A stretch of DNA of 64,000 nucleotides from Lachnospiraceae bacterium (GCA_910574865.1 CAJTDN010000005.1:287956-351955), one strand, 5' to 3'. Shown: positions 53,801-62,414, counted from the first letter of the stretch. Notes: generated by a model not told the origin, from the letters alone. Translations and numbers: made by a program.

Positions 53801-53963
53801 GCGGCTTGCCGTTCGCGGTCGGCGGCCCGTCGTAGAAAGTGTACATGGGACTCCCTTCCCGCTCTTTCATACTCTTCTCAAAAATGTCGTTGTCTTTCCA
53901 GAACTGCTCGACTTCCTTCTCGCGTTCCACGAAATTCATGTCAGTTACGACTTTCTTATACAT
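50808..53963 (-). CDS. ileS: Isoleucyl-tRNA synthetase
   Basis: 1051 residues, class I synthetase. The HIGH motif is in TANGKPHIGHVL (about residue 50), KMSKSKGN near residue 600, a CP1 editing domain (residues about 190-390, WTTTPWTLPSNLALC), and zinc-type CxxC pairs (CPRCGTPL, CPKCGKPM). Length and motifs fit the longer, type 2 bacterial/eukaryote-like IleRS. Start at 53963 after AAAGGAG. Controlled by the T-box leader upstream. Aminoacylates tRNA-Ile and edits valine. Confidence 0.96.
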   Translation of the reverse strand: MYKKVVTDMNFVEREKEVEQFWKDNDIFEKSMKEREGSPMYTFYDGPPTANGKPHIGHVLTRVIKDMIPRYRTMKGYQVPRKAGWDTHGLPVELEVEKLLGLDGKDQIEEYGLEPFINKCKESVWKYKGMWEDFSGTVGFWADMDNPYVTYDNDFIESEWWALKKIWDKGLLYKGFKIVPYCPRCGTPLSAQEVAQGYKDVKERSAVVRFKVKDEDAYILAWTTTPWTLPSNLALCVNPNEEYVKVKCVDGHVYYMASALLDTVLGKLAEDGKPAYEVLETYKGTDLEYKEYEPLFACAAEAAAKQHKKSFFVTCDTYVTLTDGTGVVHIAPAFGEDDANVGRKYGLPFVQLVDEKGNMGETTPFAGLFVKKADPEVLKDLEARGLLFDAPKFEHSYPHCWRCDTPLIYYARESWFIKMTDVKEDLIANNNTINWIPESIGKGRFGDWLENVQDWGISRNRYWGTPLNIWECECGHMHSIGSIEELKSMSDNCPDDIELHRPYIDEVTIKCPKCGKPMRRVPEVIDCWFDSGSMPFAQHHYPFENQDVFERQFPAQFISEAVDQTRGWFYSLLAISTLIFNKAPYENVIVLGHVQDENGQKMSKSKGNAVDPFDALAQYGADAVRWYFYVNSAPWLPNRFHGKAVLEGQRKFMGTLWNTYAFFVLYANIDDFDATKYALEYDKLSVMDKWLLSRLNTLIQTVDDNLENYRIPESARALQEFVDDMSNWYVRRSRERFWAKGMEQDKVNAYMTLYTALVTVAKVAAPMIPFMAESIYQNLVRSVDGQASESVHLCDFPVVDAGCIDKELETNMERVLKLVVMGRACRNTSNIKNRQPIGQMFVKAEFELPEYYEEIITDELNVKNVKFTGDVRKFTSYNFKPQLKTVGPKYGKLLGGIKNALNSIDGNEAMDELNASGSLKLDINGQEVVLFKEDLLIETAQAEGYVSENDGNVTVVLDTNLSEELLEEGFVREIVSKVQTMRKEAGFEVMDKIFVTYEGSERAEDIFARFQTAVGGEVLAVGVTKERPDGFVKEWKINGESVTIGVKKEGI

Positions 53964-54074
53964 GACATCTCTCCTTTCATGAATGATATTCCATGACAAA
54001 ACAAAGCGTTTCTCGTACGAAACTCCCACGGCGGGCGCGGAATCTTGAGCCATGGGAAACAAAATTTTCCATAA

Positions 54075-54524
54075 CCCAAAAAGTCCCCGTCCCGTAAAAG
54101 GACGAAGACCTTACGCTTCGTTTATAAACCACCCGTTACAACGTACTTCGACATGCCAACGCCGCACGACTCTCTTGCATCGAACGACACCCTGGTCGTC
54201 AGGTAAATCTGCCATGGGTATAAAGCCCCATCACCATGGCGCGCCATCCCGTCATACGCGTTCCCATAACGGAGGAATCCCGTCAGACCCTACTCTTCAA
54301 ATCAAAGCCCCTGCCACTTCGCCTCCCTATATCGAAACGAATCGACGCGCGGTTCAGCACCGCTTCTTGCAGTCCGGGACTTTTATAATAAATTTCAGGC
54401 ACTGCGGCTCGGAAGTGATTTTCAAAAGCACGCTACTCGTACCGGGCTTGCACCCTCTCCGGCTCGCTGGAACTTCACCGTGCTCCCTACTGTCTTCGTC
54501 ATCGCCTTTACTTATCTTTTCCAC
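54075..54524 (-). promoter_or_regulatory. T-box riboswitch of ileS
   Basis: The minus-strand leader shows the hallmark GATGACGAAGACAGTAG start of stem I, AGCGAGCCGGA...GGGTGCAAGCCCGG (apical motif), and a specifier loop AAAATCACTTCCGAG with codon ATC (54419-54417, Ile). Further on is the T-box-like AACGGGTGGT (near 54137-54128), and the terminator stem GTCTTCGTCC/GGACGGGGAC (54109-54100, 54092-54083) with a T-run. Uncharged tRNA-Ile would favour the antiterminator. Confidence 0.9.
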
Positions 54525-54530
54525 ACGGAT

Positions 54531-54559
54531 ATTATAAGCAGAATAGGGCAAATAGTCAA
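54531..54559 (-). promoter_or_regulatory. Sigma-A promoter of ileS
   Basis: TTGACT (54559-54554), 17-bp spacer, TATAAT (54536-54531) on the minus strand, starting the T-box transcript near 54524. Confidence 0.8.
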
Positions 54560-54603
54560 GTAGAAATCTGTCAAATTATAATGATCATGTTTCTCTCCAA
54601 AAA

Positions 54604-55662
54604 TTAGTCAGTCGTTAATTCTTCAAGGCGATTTTTTAACCGCTTGATTTCCTCACTTTGCTGATTCACCAGATTGTCCTTTTGAAGCAACTCCTCATCC
54701 TTTTGAAGCAACTCCTCATCCTTTTGTAGCAACGCTTTGTCCTTTTGTCCTAACAATGCTTTCATCCCATCAATATCATCTTGCATGTCGTCAATCATCA
54801 GCTGAACAGTGTTCCTATCCAATATTTGTAATTCCTCTGAAAATATTCCCATGACTCTCTCCACATTCTTGCAAATCGCATAAACTTCCCCATATAACGG
54901 GATGAATTCGGGATATTGTTGAATCATTTTTTCAATCCACATCGGGTCATCCTCGCTTAAAAAGGTCAGCCACGCCTCCAACGGGGTTACTATGCCCTTA
55001 TTGTACAGTTTTTGGCGGAAGATGTCCAGTGGGATGAAGACATATTCTTGTAATAATTCAAGTTCCAGTCCGGTATCGACATGTGGTTTCGCATAATGGA
55101 CATAGTCATTCGGAAATTTGTGAAATTCCACTGTGCTTGTTTCAAGCAGGACAATGGTGTAGACTTTTTTAATGTCCTTGTAGCTAAACGTCTTTCCTTT
55201 CTCGTCCCTTACCCGTTTGTATTGGCGCAAAAGTAAATCTGCGGAATAGCATGCACAGCGTTGGCCGGGAAACTTATAGCCGATTTTCTGGCATTCGACA
55301 TTTGCCAGGCTGCCGTCCTCCAATTCCACCAGGATGTCCATGAGAAGTAGCGAACTTTCATCCGCCAGGCGGCTATTGTCACCAGGGAGAATGCGCTTGA
55401 TCTTTACCTTTTGTCCCAACAATAGGGACAGAAGTGTTTCCAAACGTTCTGGCTTGTTTTCCGGGTTGAATATCTCTTTAAAAAACGCGTCATATAAGAT
55501 TTTCACCCCCTTTATCCCGCTTGTGAAATCCAAGAATTCCTTCTGTTGTTCCTCCCTCCAACTATTAAATACATTGTTTAGATTTTCGTTTTGTCGAATT
55601 TCTTGTAAAATCTCGTTTTTTGTCCGAATCATCGGAAAATAATTTTTTAGCCCTTTTACCAT
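54604..55662 (-). CDS. Rpn/PD-(D/E)XK nuclease-family protein
   Basis: 352 residues. The domain found in Rpn recombination-promoting nucleases and the related transposase-like PD-(D/E)XK group: FFKEIFNPENKPERLETLLS, LLLMDILVELEDGSLANVE (Asp and Glu of the active site) followed by CQK, and LLQEYVFIPLDIF. The tail contains three near copies of LLQKDEE from a 21-bp DNA repeat, forming a coiled coil. Members promote RecA-independent DNA exchange in E. coli. A decayed relative lies at 6 kb. GGAGG precedes ATG 55662. Confidence 0.85.
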   Translation of the reverse strand: MVKGLKNYFPMIRTKNEILQEIRQNENLNNVFNSWREEQQKEFLDFTSGIKGVKILYDAFFKEIFNPENKPERLETLLSLLLGQKVKIKRILPGDNSRLADESSLLLMDILVELEDGSLANVECQKIGYKFPGQRCACYSADLLLRQYKRVRDEKGKTFSYKDIKKVYTIVLLETSTVEFHKFPNDYVHYAKPHVDTGLELELLQEYVFIPLDIFRQKLYNKGIVTPLEAWLTFLSEDDPMWIEKMIQQYPEFIPLYGEVYAICKNVERVMGIFSEELQILDRNTVQLMIDDMQDDIDGMKALLGQKDKALLQKDEELLQKDEELLQKDNLVNQQSEEIKRLKNRLEELTTD

Positions 55663-55718
55663 ACGCAAAATGCCTCCATGTTTGTGAATAAATCTACGTT
55701 TCTATCTCATTGATACGA

Positions 55719-55737
55719 AGAGTCACTGACTCTTCTG
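55719..55737. repeat. Perfect hairpin
   Basis: GAAGAGTCA/TGACTCTTC in the gap between the Rpn-type gene and the flagellin remnant. Confidence 0.6.
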
Positions 55738-55796
55738 GTTTTTATTCCAGCTGGTATTAGAAACATAGCACAAGTGCCATGAAAAAATCAATGTGT

Positions 55797-55970
55797 TTAT
55801 TGTTGATGGGCGCGACTTTTTTGTTGATAAAATGTGAATAAATTATCGTCGCCGGCACGGTTAATCCTATAACCGGAGGACAACTTCTCCAGGTTCTTGG
55901 ATACCGCGCTATTATTGTTTGTCAAGTTACGATAAGAATTTAATGCTGCAATATTGTGTTGAATTCTCAT
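55797..55970 (-). pseudogene. Truncated flagellin gene (N-terminal remnant)
   Basis: 57 codons too short for most gene callers. Behind AGAAGG, the frame reads [20 protein letters not shown] then [21 protein letters not shown]: the conserved flagellin D0 helix up to residue 42. The next residues ([15 protein letters not shown]) are unrelated and end in a stop. The break coincides with the 27-bp DnaA-box-containing repeat (55815-55841). The rest of the flagellin gene is missing. The ribosome binding site and start are intact. Confidence 0.85.
55815..55841. repeat. 27-bp dispersed repeat (second copy)
   Basis: Identical to 38760-38786; contains TGTTGATAA and TGTGAATAA. It forms the junction that truncates the flagellin gene. 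Confidence 0.75.
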
Positions 55971-56140
55971 GATTTAAACCTTCTTGAATTTGTGTTTAGA
56001 GTGAATTGTTGCGTCGGTGTACCTTTATTATGTATATCGAATGGCAGCTAATATCCAAGGGTATTTTTTTAAGAAACGAAGATATTTGGGGTCATATGCC
56101 CGAGAAGGCGTGAATTTATGAAGGAAAAAGGAAGAAGCCC

Positions 56141-56404
56141 ATCATGTGAAACCAGTTTTCCACCGGGCGTCGCCCGCGCAAACTGATTCTTCATGATGAG
56201 CTCCAGACTTTTCCAGCTGTGCGGTTGCAATCCGATGGTCGTTTTCATGCAATTTATTGCAGTGAAAACGACCTATCGGATTAGCAACCCATTTATTAAT
56301 GAGCAAAATGTGGCTGCGTTAGCAGACACGGGAGTGCGTTAGCACGGATTTTGCGAATTGGATAAATAGGTTGGATGCTCTAAAGAGCATCCAACCGCAC
56401 AGCT
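56141..56404. repeat. Hairpin cluster with AGCTGTGCGG modules
   Basis: In order: CATCATG/CATGATG nested with CAGTTT/AAACTG and CGGGCG/CGCCCG (56141-56200). Next AGCTGTGCGGTTG (56215-56227) leading into a roughly 30-bp near-perfect hairpin (56223-56289). Then the reverse module at 56404-56392 with hairpin GGTTGGATGCTC/GAGCATCCAACC (56369-56396). No gene is seen in 55971-56419. A lone GCGTCGGTGTAC at 56011-56022 matches the end of the 279-bp element at 46 kb. Confidence 0.75.
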
Positions 56405-56419
56405 AGAACTTTCCGTATT

Positions 56420-57346
56420 TTACCCCCGCTCCCGCACGATATACACTGGACGGTTTTTATTTTCCATGCAGTCCTTTGACAAGTAAATCCCCACGATGTA
56501 AAGAAATATCATCTGCACTCCGGAAAGCACGAGGATGGCCACCAAAAGCACGTCAAACTGTGACAGCGCGCCTGGCATGAATATCTGCTGAATCAAATTG
56601 ACAAGCAAGAATACCATTCCCCCGAAAAGCAACAACACGCCGACGACTCCCGCCAATTTGAGCGGAGCGGTGGAAAATGCAAAAATCCCTTCCATGGCAT
56701 AGGATAAAAGGCTCCTTAAGTTCCACTTGCTGGTGCCGTTCTCCCGCTCCACGTTCTCGAACGGAATCCACTTCGTATGAAATCCCACGAAGGAAAAAAT
56801 GCCTTTCATGTAACGGTTGTACTCCCTCACGGAGAGAATCGCGTCCACCATGGTGCGGTTCATCATGCGAAAATCTCCGTAACCGTCACCCATGTCCATA
56901 TGCGTCAGGCTTTTACCAACTTTGTAGAACAGCCGCGAACAGAAACTGCGCAAAAACCCGTCCCCTTCCCGGCCGATGCGCTTGCCACCGCAACAGTCAA
57001 ACCCTTCCTTGCTGACGGCCTGGTACATCTGCGGTAAAAGCTTCGGCGGATGCTGCAAATCCGCGTCCATAATCACGCAATAATTTCCCGTCGCCTCCGA
57101 CAGCCCGGCGTACATGGCCGCCTCCTTGCCAAAATTCCTGGAAAAGGAAAGGTAACGGCAACGCGCGTCCTTATCACAAAGCTTCCGCAGCATGTCAATG
57201 GTCTTGTCCTTACTGCCGTCATCCACGAAAAGTAATTCATGATCCACGTCCTGCATCTGGTCCAGCACCCGTGCCGTCTCCTCATAAAAGTGAAAAATGG
57301 ATTCTTCCTCATTGTAACAGGGAACGATTATGCTTATTTTATCCAT
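56420..57346 (-). CDS. GT2-family polyprenyl-phosphate glycosyltransferase (GtrB-like)
   Basis: 308 residues. A GT-A domain with VPCYNEEESIFHFYEE, ELLFVDDGSKDKT and the DXD-type IMDADLQHPP, then two C-terminal transmembrane segments (LAGVVGVLLLFGGMVFLLV, LLVAILVLSGVQMIFLYIV). These enzymes load a sugar on undecaprenyl phosphate for flipping and surface transfer. Third gene of an operon with a GtrA-like flippase and a YfhO-like protein, a typical surface-glycan modification set. GGAGG precedes ATG 57346. Confidence 0.92.
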   Translation of the reverse strand: MDKISIIVPCYNEEESIFHFYEETARVLDQMQDVDHELLFVDDGSKDKTIDMLRKLCDKDARCRYLSFSRNFGKEAAMYAGLSEATGNYCVIMDADLQHPPKLLPQMYQAVSKEGFDCCGGKRIGREGDGFLRSFCSRLFYKVGKSLTHMDMGDGYGDFRMMNRTMVDAILSVREYNRYMKGIFSFVGFHTKWIPFENVERENGTSKWNLRSLLSYAMEGIFAFSTAPLKLAGVVGVLLLFGGMVFLLVNLIQQIFMPGALSQFDVLLVAILVLSGVQMIFLYIVGIYLSKDCMENKNRPVYIVRERG

Positions 57347-57420
57347 GATGTTTTCCTCCATTCTCTTCTATTCCCGCGAGCAACGGGCCAAAGTCATGCT
57401 TGCACTTTTGAGCCTGCCGC

Positions 57421-60237
57421 TTATTTCTTGTTACCGTTTTTGGCCTCTTCGCCACCCATTCGCCCTCGTCGTGTCTTACGGCGCCCCAAATCCATTACGA
57501 ACACGATGAACAACCCCAGCCAGCATGCCGCGCTGACGGTTGCCCCCGCCACAAACCCGGGCGACTGGAAGATAATGGCCACCTCATGCCTCCCTTTTGT
57601 AAGCGGCACGCCCACGAAAGCGGTGTTTACCTTTTCCGGCTCCACTTCCCGGCCGTCAACCCATACCCGGTATCCCTTGCGAAATGGATACGAAGTCACG
57701 AAATATCCGTCCTTCGGCATGTCGATACTTTTTTGGCAAACCGTCGTCCCACCTTGCGGAATCCAGAGCATTCGCGCCAAGGAAAAGCCATCCTTTTCCC
57801 CTCCCCGCGCATCCTCTGGCATGATGATATGTTTCTGGTTTAAAATGTCCCGGTCCAGACAGAACACTTCCAAATCCCGAACCTTGTATTTTCCCTCGGA
57901 CATCCTCACTTGCAAACATTCCGCCCCGTCGCCCGGGTCGAACACGTAAACGAAATCCTCGTTCCCGTTCGGATACGGCGCGCTCTTCGCGGACAGCTTG
58001 TTGCTCATGTTATTGATGTATATTTTGACTTCCTTGCCATCCTCGCGCTCCACGTGAAATCGAATGGCCAGGATTTTATCCGACAACGGCCGTGCCAAGT
58101 TCAATTCGAAATTATCCTTCGACATTTCATGGGAAAGCAAACGCTCCAAATCCTCCTTCACGAAAAACTCCTTCGGATACACCTGCGTCACCCCGCCATC
58201 TGCCGCCACCGACTTCTCACCGCCAGCCGTCGCCAGCGCCGCCGCGTAATCCTCGCCACCTGCCGACTCCGTCTCCATCATTCCCGATTTCTCACCGTCT
58301 ACCGTTTCCACCACCGTGTGGCACGACAGCGCCGCCAGCGTCCACGGAAACGAAATTTCTTCGAACTCTTCCTCGTCCATCAGCTCCGTGCTCCCGTAAC
58401 AAATCGGCCGCACCCCGTCATTTTCCGCCAACACATATTCCCCATATGTCTCTTGCACGTCCCATCCCGCGGGCACGTTGTCGCTCTTGCAGACCAGATA
58501 TCGCACGCCCATGAATTCATTGAACAACGGATTTTTCCCCGCTACCAGGGCCACCCGGTTATTATAAGAAATGGCATTGCCCATCGTGTCGTAAAAAAAC
58601 CGCGCGTAGGTTTTATTGGATATGGACGAATATATGGAAACCCTCTGCGATTCCCCGTCGCACAACATGTTTGAATTCATGAAGGCGTTCGCCAAATACT
58701 CCATCCGATAATCCGCGTCATTTGCAAAATCGGCAACCTGCTCCCGCGCAACGTGTTCCTGCCGTTCATCCTCCACGGACAAGTAATTTTCCCTCTTAGA
58801 AACGTTTAGTTTATCAAGCAGGTCCTCCAGGGTCGAACTCCTCAAATTTACAATCAGGCTCACCCATATCGGGAACAATAAAATCACCCAAAATTTGTAT
58901 CTCCGCTCGGTTGTCCTACGCCCGCGCCCTTTTTCATCCATAACCGGTTCAATTAGCCCGCGCCCCTTTTCATCCATGCCCGCCCCGGCGGCAAACCACT
59001 CGCCCCACATCCACCAGGCCGCCCAAACGGTTATCAACGCCGCCTCGGCCAATATCACCGGCCTCCACTCGGAATCCCACGCCGGAATCAGGCATGCAAG
59101 CAGGCACAATGCAAACGCGCCCTTCTTCAAGCGAACCTTCCTCTCCCACAACTCGCCCAACGTGTCAATACAGACCAGCACGAGCAGCGGGACGAACGGA
59201 ATCAATATTTTTCCCCTTGCATAAAGGAACCCGTTTAACACCAGGGAAACCGCCGGAACCGCCATCGCCACGAGCAGGCAGATGGACAACCACCTCCTCT
59301 TCCTATTCCCAAGCGACAATACCAGGCAAAACAAGGTCAAAATGGTCATTCCACAGCCATATGGCGAATAAAGCAGCCCGCCCATTTCCATGTCCAACAA
59401 AGGAATGGACTCCCTGGCAAAATTTCCCGCGTCCTTTGACGTGGACAAAATGTCCATTCCCGTTGGCAGCAATAAAATCATGCCCATGCCAACCGCCAGC
59501 AACACTGCGGCTCCCAACAAAAATATCTTGCGTAAAGCGGCCGCCCATTTCCCACCTTCCGCGTGAACCACGCGCCAGATTCCATAAATTCCAATCACGA
59601 CGATACCGGTCGGGGAATAATAAAAGCTGTGTACGATCATGAGGAACACGGACACGCACATCATGCCAATCCTGCCTTTTTCCAACAAGCGGTCGCATCC
59701 CATCAACGCCAGGATTAAAAACGGCATGTAATTCACAAAAATAATCTGGTGGTGCGCCTGATAAAAGCAAGTGGAACTTAAAAGCAAGACCGCCCCAAAA
59801 AAGGAAGTCCACTTGTCTTTCCCCACCTTCGAAAGCCACTTGTGGCAAAGCATGCCGCTCGCCATCACCCCGAACATCGCATAAATGGAAATGACATATT
59901 TCATCGGTACCCCGGGAATCAAACAAGAAAGCAGCACGTCCGGCCGAAGCACCCCGTAATAGGCAAAATCATATATGCCGCTGCCGCCCCCCAGCCCAAT
60001 CCATTGCGGCAAAATCGAGTGGGTGGACAACATGCTTTGACGCAGGCTCTCTGCAATCGCCACGTGCTGGCTGAGCCAGTCGCCGTCGGAACCATACAAG
60101 TTTCCCGCCCCCATGGGCAGAAACAAGAGCACCAGCACGAACACCCCCAGTAACATATAAGGAAGTCCCGGCCATTGTTTCAAGTCGCCCTGCCGCGGTT
60201 TCGCCACACGCCGCCAAAACTTTATTCCACCCCGCAT
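57421..60237 (-). CDS. YfhO-like polytopic membrane glycosyltransferase
   Basis: 938 residues with about 11-13 transmembrane segments in the N-terminal half, a large extracytoplasmic domain and a final TM helix (GATVSAACWLGLFIVFVMDL). The N-terminal MGAGNLYGSDGDWLSQHVA carries an Asp motif typical of GT-C-like YfhO proteins, which transfer sugars from lipid carriers to teichoic acids or other cell-wall polymers. It overlaps the GtrA-like gene by 16 bases and precedes the GT2 gene, so the three work together by inference. AAGGGA precedes ATG 60237. Confidence 0.85.
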   Translation of the reverse strand: MRGGIKFWRRVAKPRQGDLKQWPGLPYMLLGVFVLVLLFLPMGAGNLYGSDGDWLSQHVAIAESLRQSMLSTHSILPQWIGLGGGSGIYDFAYYGVLRPDVLLSCLIPGVPMKYVISIYAMFGVMASGMLCHKWLSKVGKDKWTSFFGAVLLLSSTCFYQAHHQIIFVNYMPFLILALMGCDRLLEKGRIGMMCVSVFLMIVHSFYYSPTGIVVIGIYGIWRVVHAEGGKWAAALRKIFLLGAAVLLAVGMGMILLLPTGMDILSTSKDAGNFARESIPLLDMEMGGLLYSPYGCGMTILTLFCLVLSLGNRKRRWLSICLLVAMAVPAVSLVLNGFLYARGKILIPFVPLLVLVCIDTLGELWERKVRLKKGAFALCLLACLIPAWDSEWRPVILAEAALITVWAAWWMWGEWFAAGAGMDEKGRGLIEPVMDEKGRGRRTTERRYKFWVILLFPIWVSLIVNLRSSTLEDLLDKLNVSKRENYLSVEDERQEHVAREQVADFANDADYRMEYLANAFMNSNMLCDGESQRVSIYSSISNKTYARFFYDTMGNAISYNNRVALVAGKNPLFNEFMGVRYLVCKSDNVPAGWDVQETYGEYVLAENDGVRPICYGSTELMDEEEFEEISFPWTLAALSCHTVVETVDGEKSGMMETESAGGEDYAAALATAGGEKSVAADGGVTQVYPKEFFVKEDLERLLSHEMSKDNFELNLARPLSDKILAIRFHVEREDGKEVKIYINNMSNKLSAKSAPYPNGNEDFVYVFDPGDGAECLQVRMSEGKYKVRDLEVFCLDRDILNQKHIIMPEDARGGEKDGFSLARMLWIPQGGTTVCQKSIDMPKDGYFVTSYPFRKGYRVWVDGREVEPEKVNTAFVGVPLTKGRHEVAIIFQSPGFVAGATVSAACWLGLFIVFVMDLGRRKTRRGRMGGEEAKNGNKK

Positions 60238-60782
60238 TGACAACCATTCCCTTCTTCCGCCTCCGCAGGTAGGTCCCTTTTCCGAAATACGATGCATTTG
60301 CTAAAAATATAATTGAGGACGGTGACCAAAACATTTACGAACACCTTCATCCACATTTGCGGAAAATGCATCAAATCCACCAGGCACACCATGAAACCTA
60401 CGTCCAACGCCCCGGAGCAAATCCTGGCCCCGAAAAACGTGCCGATTTCTTTTAAAACGGATTGCAGCGTGTGGTTGGTGCTGCGAAACACGAACGTGCG
60501 GTTCGTCACATAGGCGAACGTGACGGAAAACAGCCAGGCCACGCCCGTCGAGGCTGCCGTAGGCAAATGCATCATCTTCGCACACAACCAGTACGTCACC
60601 AAATTTACGACCGTGGTGCCGACGCCGCAGACGAGATACCAAAACACCTCCCGCTCCTTTTCATACAACGCCCAAACCTTCCCCATCACTTTCCACATTC
60701 CCGCATTCTTCTTGTCCGGACTCCCCACCGACGCCTTTGCCGCTGAGTTTTTTTCATTCATTTTCTTCCTATACAATTTCAT
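60222..60782 (-). CDS. GtrA-family membrane protein
   Basis: 186 residues with four transmembrane segments (FWYLVCGVGTTVVNLVTYWL, ASTGVAWLFSVTFAYVTNRT, ICSGALDVGFMVCLVDLM, VFVNVLVTVLNYIFSKCIVF). GtrA-like proteins are proposed flippases for glucosylated undecaprenyl phosphate. The start at 60782 follows AAGGA; an upstream TTG (60821) is possible. First gene of the three-gene surface-glycosylation unit, overlapping the YfhO-like gene. The 180 bases upstream hold no gene. Confidence 0.88.
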   Translation of the reverse strand: MKLYRKKMNEKNSAAKASVGSPDKKNAGMWKVMGKVWALYEKEREVFWYLVCGVGTTVVNLVTYWLCAKMMHLPTAASTGVAWLFSVTFAYVTNRTFVFRSTNHTLQSVLKEIGTFFGARICSGALDVGFMVCLVDLMHFPQMWMKVFVNVLVTVLNYIFSKCIVFRKRDLPAEAEEGNGCQCGVE

Positions 60783-60962
60783 CTCGTTCAAATCCTTCTC
60801 TTCCAACTTTTTCCCTTCCAAAACACGTTAATAGTTTACTGACGTCCTTTTAAAAGAACCCTGAGAAAAAACTAATATTTTTCTTAACTTTTTCTGAACA
60901 TTATGTGTCTTTGGCACGATGACACCGCCGGCTTTTAACAAAACCTTTCCAAGACAGATGAA

Positions 60963-62414
60963 TCACGCCCCCGCTTCGGGCGTCTCAACCGGCACCTCCC
61001 TCGGGAACACCAGCCTGGCCTTGAACTGGTCGTAATCAATGAAAATGTCAAATTCCCCGCCAAGTGCCGCCGCATAAGTGCTGACAATCGCCAGACCCAG
61101 CCCGTTACCATCCGTGCTACGGGCCTTGTCCGCCCTCGCGAACCGTTCCACGATGTCCTCCTTCTTAAAATCCATCTGATACCCGGCCGTGTTGGTAATC
61201 TCCAGGCATATTTTCTGGTTTTTGCCTGGCGCCGCCCCGACCGCGCCCACGGCAGTCCCGCCGCCGGCTTCCGTCTGATTCCCGTCAATTACCGCCCCGG
61301 CCGCTTCCGTTTCCATCGGATTCCCCATGGCCATCGGCCCGGCCGGCAACGCCGGAAGCAGGCACGTCTTCACGAACACGCGGGTTCCTTTTGCAGAATA
61401 TTTCAATGCGTTTTCCACCAAATTCTGGCAAATTCGGTACATGTACCCATTGTCCGTCACCATCCTGGTGTCCCCCTTGTCCAGCAGCGTGACGAACTCC
61501 AGGCCGGAACCTTTCATCTTGTCTTCCATGTCCGCGAAAATCTGCTCAATCAAGCGGTTCATGGTAATCTGATCCCGCTTCAGTTCCACATTGCCACTGC
61601 TGACCTTGGCAAGGGAAAACAAGCTTTCAATCATTTCCTTCAATTTTCCCGCCCGGTTGGAAATCACTTCCAGATAATCCTTGGCCGTGTCATTCAAGTC
61701 CTCTTTTTTCAAAAGTTCCAGATATCCGACCATCGAAGTCAAGGGCGTTTTCAAGTCATGCGAAACGTTCGTGATCAAGTCCATGCGAAGCTGGTCGCTC
61801 CTCGATACCTTTAGCAAGCTGTCACGTTCGATTTGCAAGGCCCTTTCCAAATTTTCTTCTATTTTTTGGTTGATAATCTGGTTCCGCACGTCCATGAATT
61901 CCTGAAGGCGTTCGAAAAAGAACCTGCATATGATGATCTCGGCAACGAAACATTGCAAAATAACCGTAAAATAAGTCAAATAATTCATGGAATAATTACT
62001 ATAATAGTAATAGTACCGATTATACCGTCTCATGGACAGCAGCCATGCCGCCACCGCCAAAAGAATGACGAACGCGACCAACATGAACCTTTGTCTTATC
62101 ATCCACTGGCGCTTCCAATCCTCATAAAACGATTCATCCTCCGGCTTCCATTCCCGATACCGCCGCCGTATCCACATGTCCGTCAGGACGGTAACCGCCG
62201 GGACGAGCAATAGGTTTGTAATCGTGCCCAGAAACCACGTCGAACTCGTCGGCAAATCCCCCCTGAACAAAAATCCGTACAACGTCATCGCCAGCCCGCC
62301 AAGGATGATGACGATTGGCAGTCTCCTTCTTTGCAACGTCCCCAGCAGCCTTTTTCCCGCACTCTTACCTATAGTCTTTCCTTTTTCCTTAAAATTTTTC
62401 CATTTTGTAGCCAA
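60963..62414 (-). CDS. Sensor histidine kinase (VanS-like)
   Basis: 483 residues. Transmembrane segments at about residues 32-50, 62-80, 110-130 and 145-165, then HAMP-less coiled coil, HisKA (ITNVSHDLKTPLTSMVGYLE, phospho-His) and HATPase (NLVENALKYS, GLGLAIVSTYAAALGGEF). An insertion of about 50 Ala/Gly/Glu-rich residues lies inside the ATP-binding domain after FVKTCLLP. Overlaps the response-regulator gene by 26 bases. It starts at a TTG (62414) behind AAGGTGG. Signal likely cell-envelope related. Confidence 0.87.
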   Translation of the reverse strand: MATKWKNFKEKGKTIGKSAGKRLLGTLQRRRLPIVIILGGLAMTLYGFLFRGDLPTSSTWFLGTITNLLLVPAVTVLTDMWIRRRYREWKPEDESFYEDWKRQWMIRQRFMLVAFVILLAVAAWLLSMRRYNRYYYYYSNYSMNYLTYFTVILQCFVAEIIICRFFFERLQEFMDVRNQIINQKIEENLERALQIERDSLLKVSRSDQLRMDLITNVSHDLKTPLTSMVGYLELLKKEDLNDTAKDYLEVISNRAGKLKEMIESLFSLAKVSSGNVELKRDQITMNRLIEQIFADMEDKMKGSGLEFVTLLDKGDTRMVTDNGYMYRICQNLVENALKYSAKGTRVFVKTCLLPALPAGPMAMGNPMETEAAGAVIDGNQTEAGGGTAVGAVGAAPGKNQKICLEITNTAGYQMDFKKEDIVERFARADKARSTDGNGLGLAIVSTYAAALGGEFDIFIDYDQFKARLVFPREVPVETPEAGA

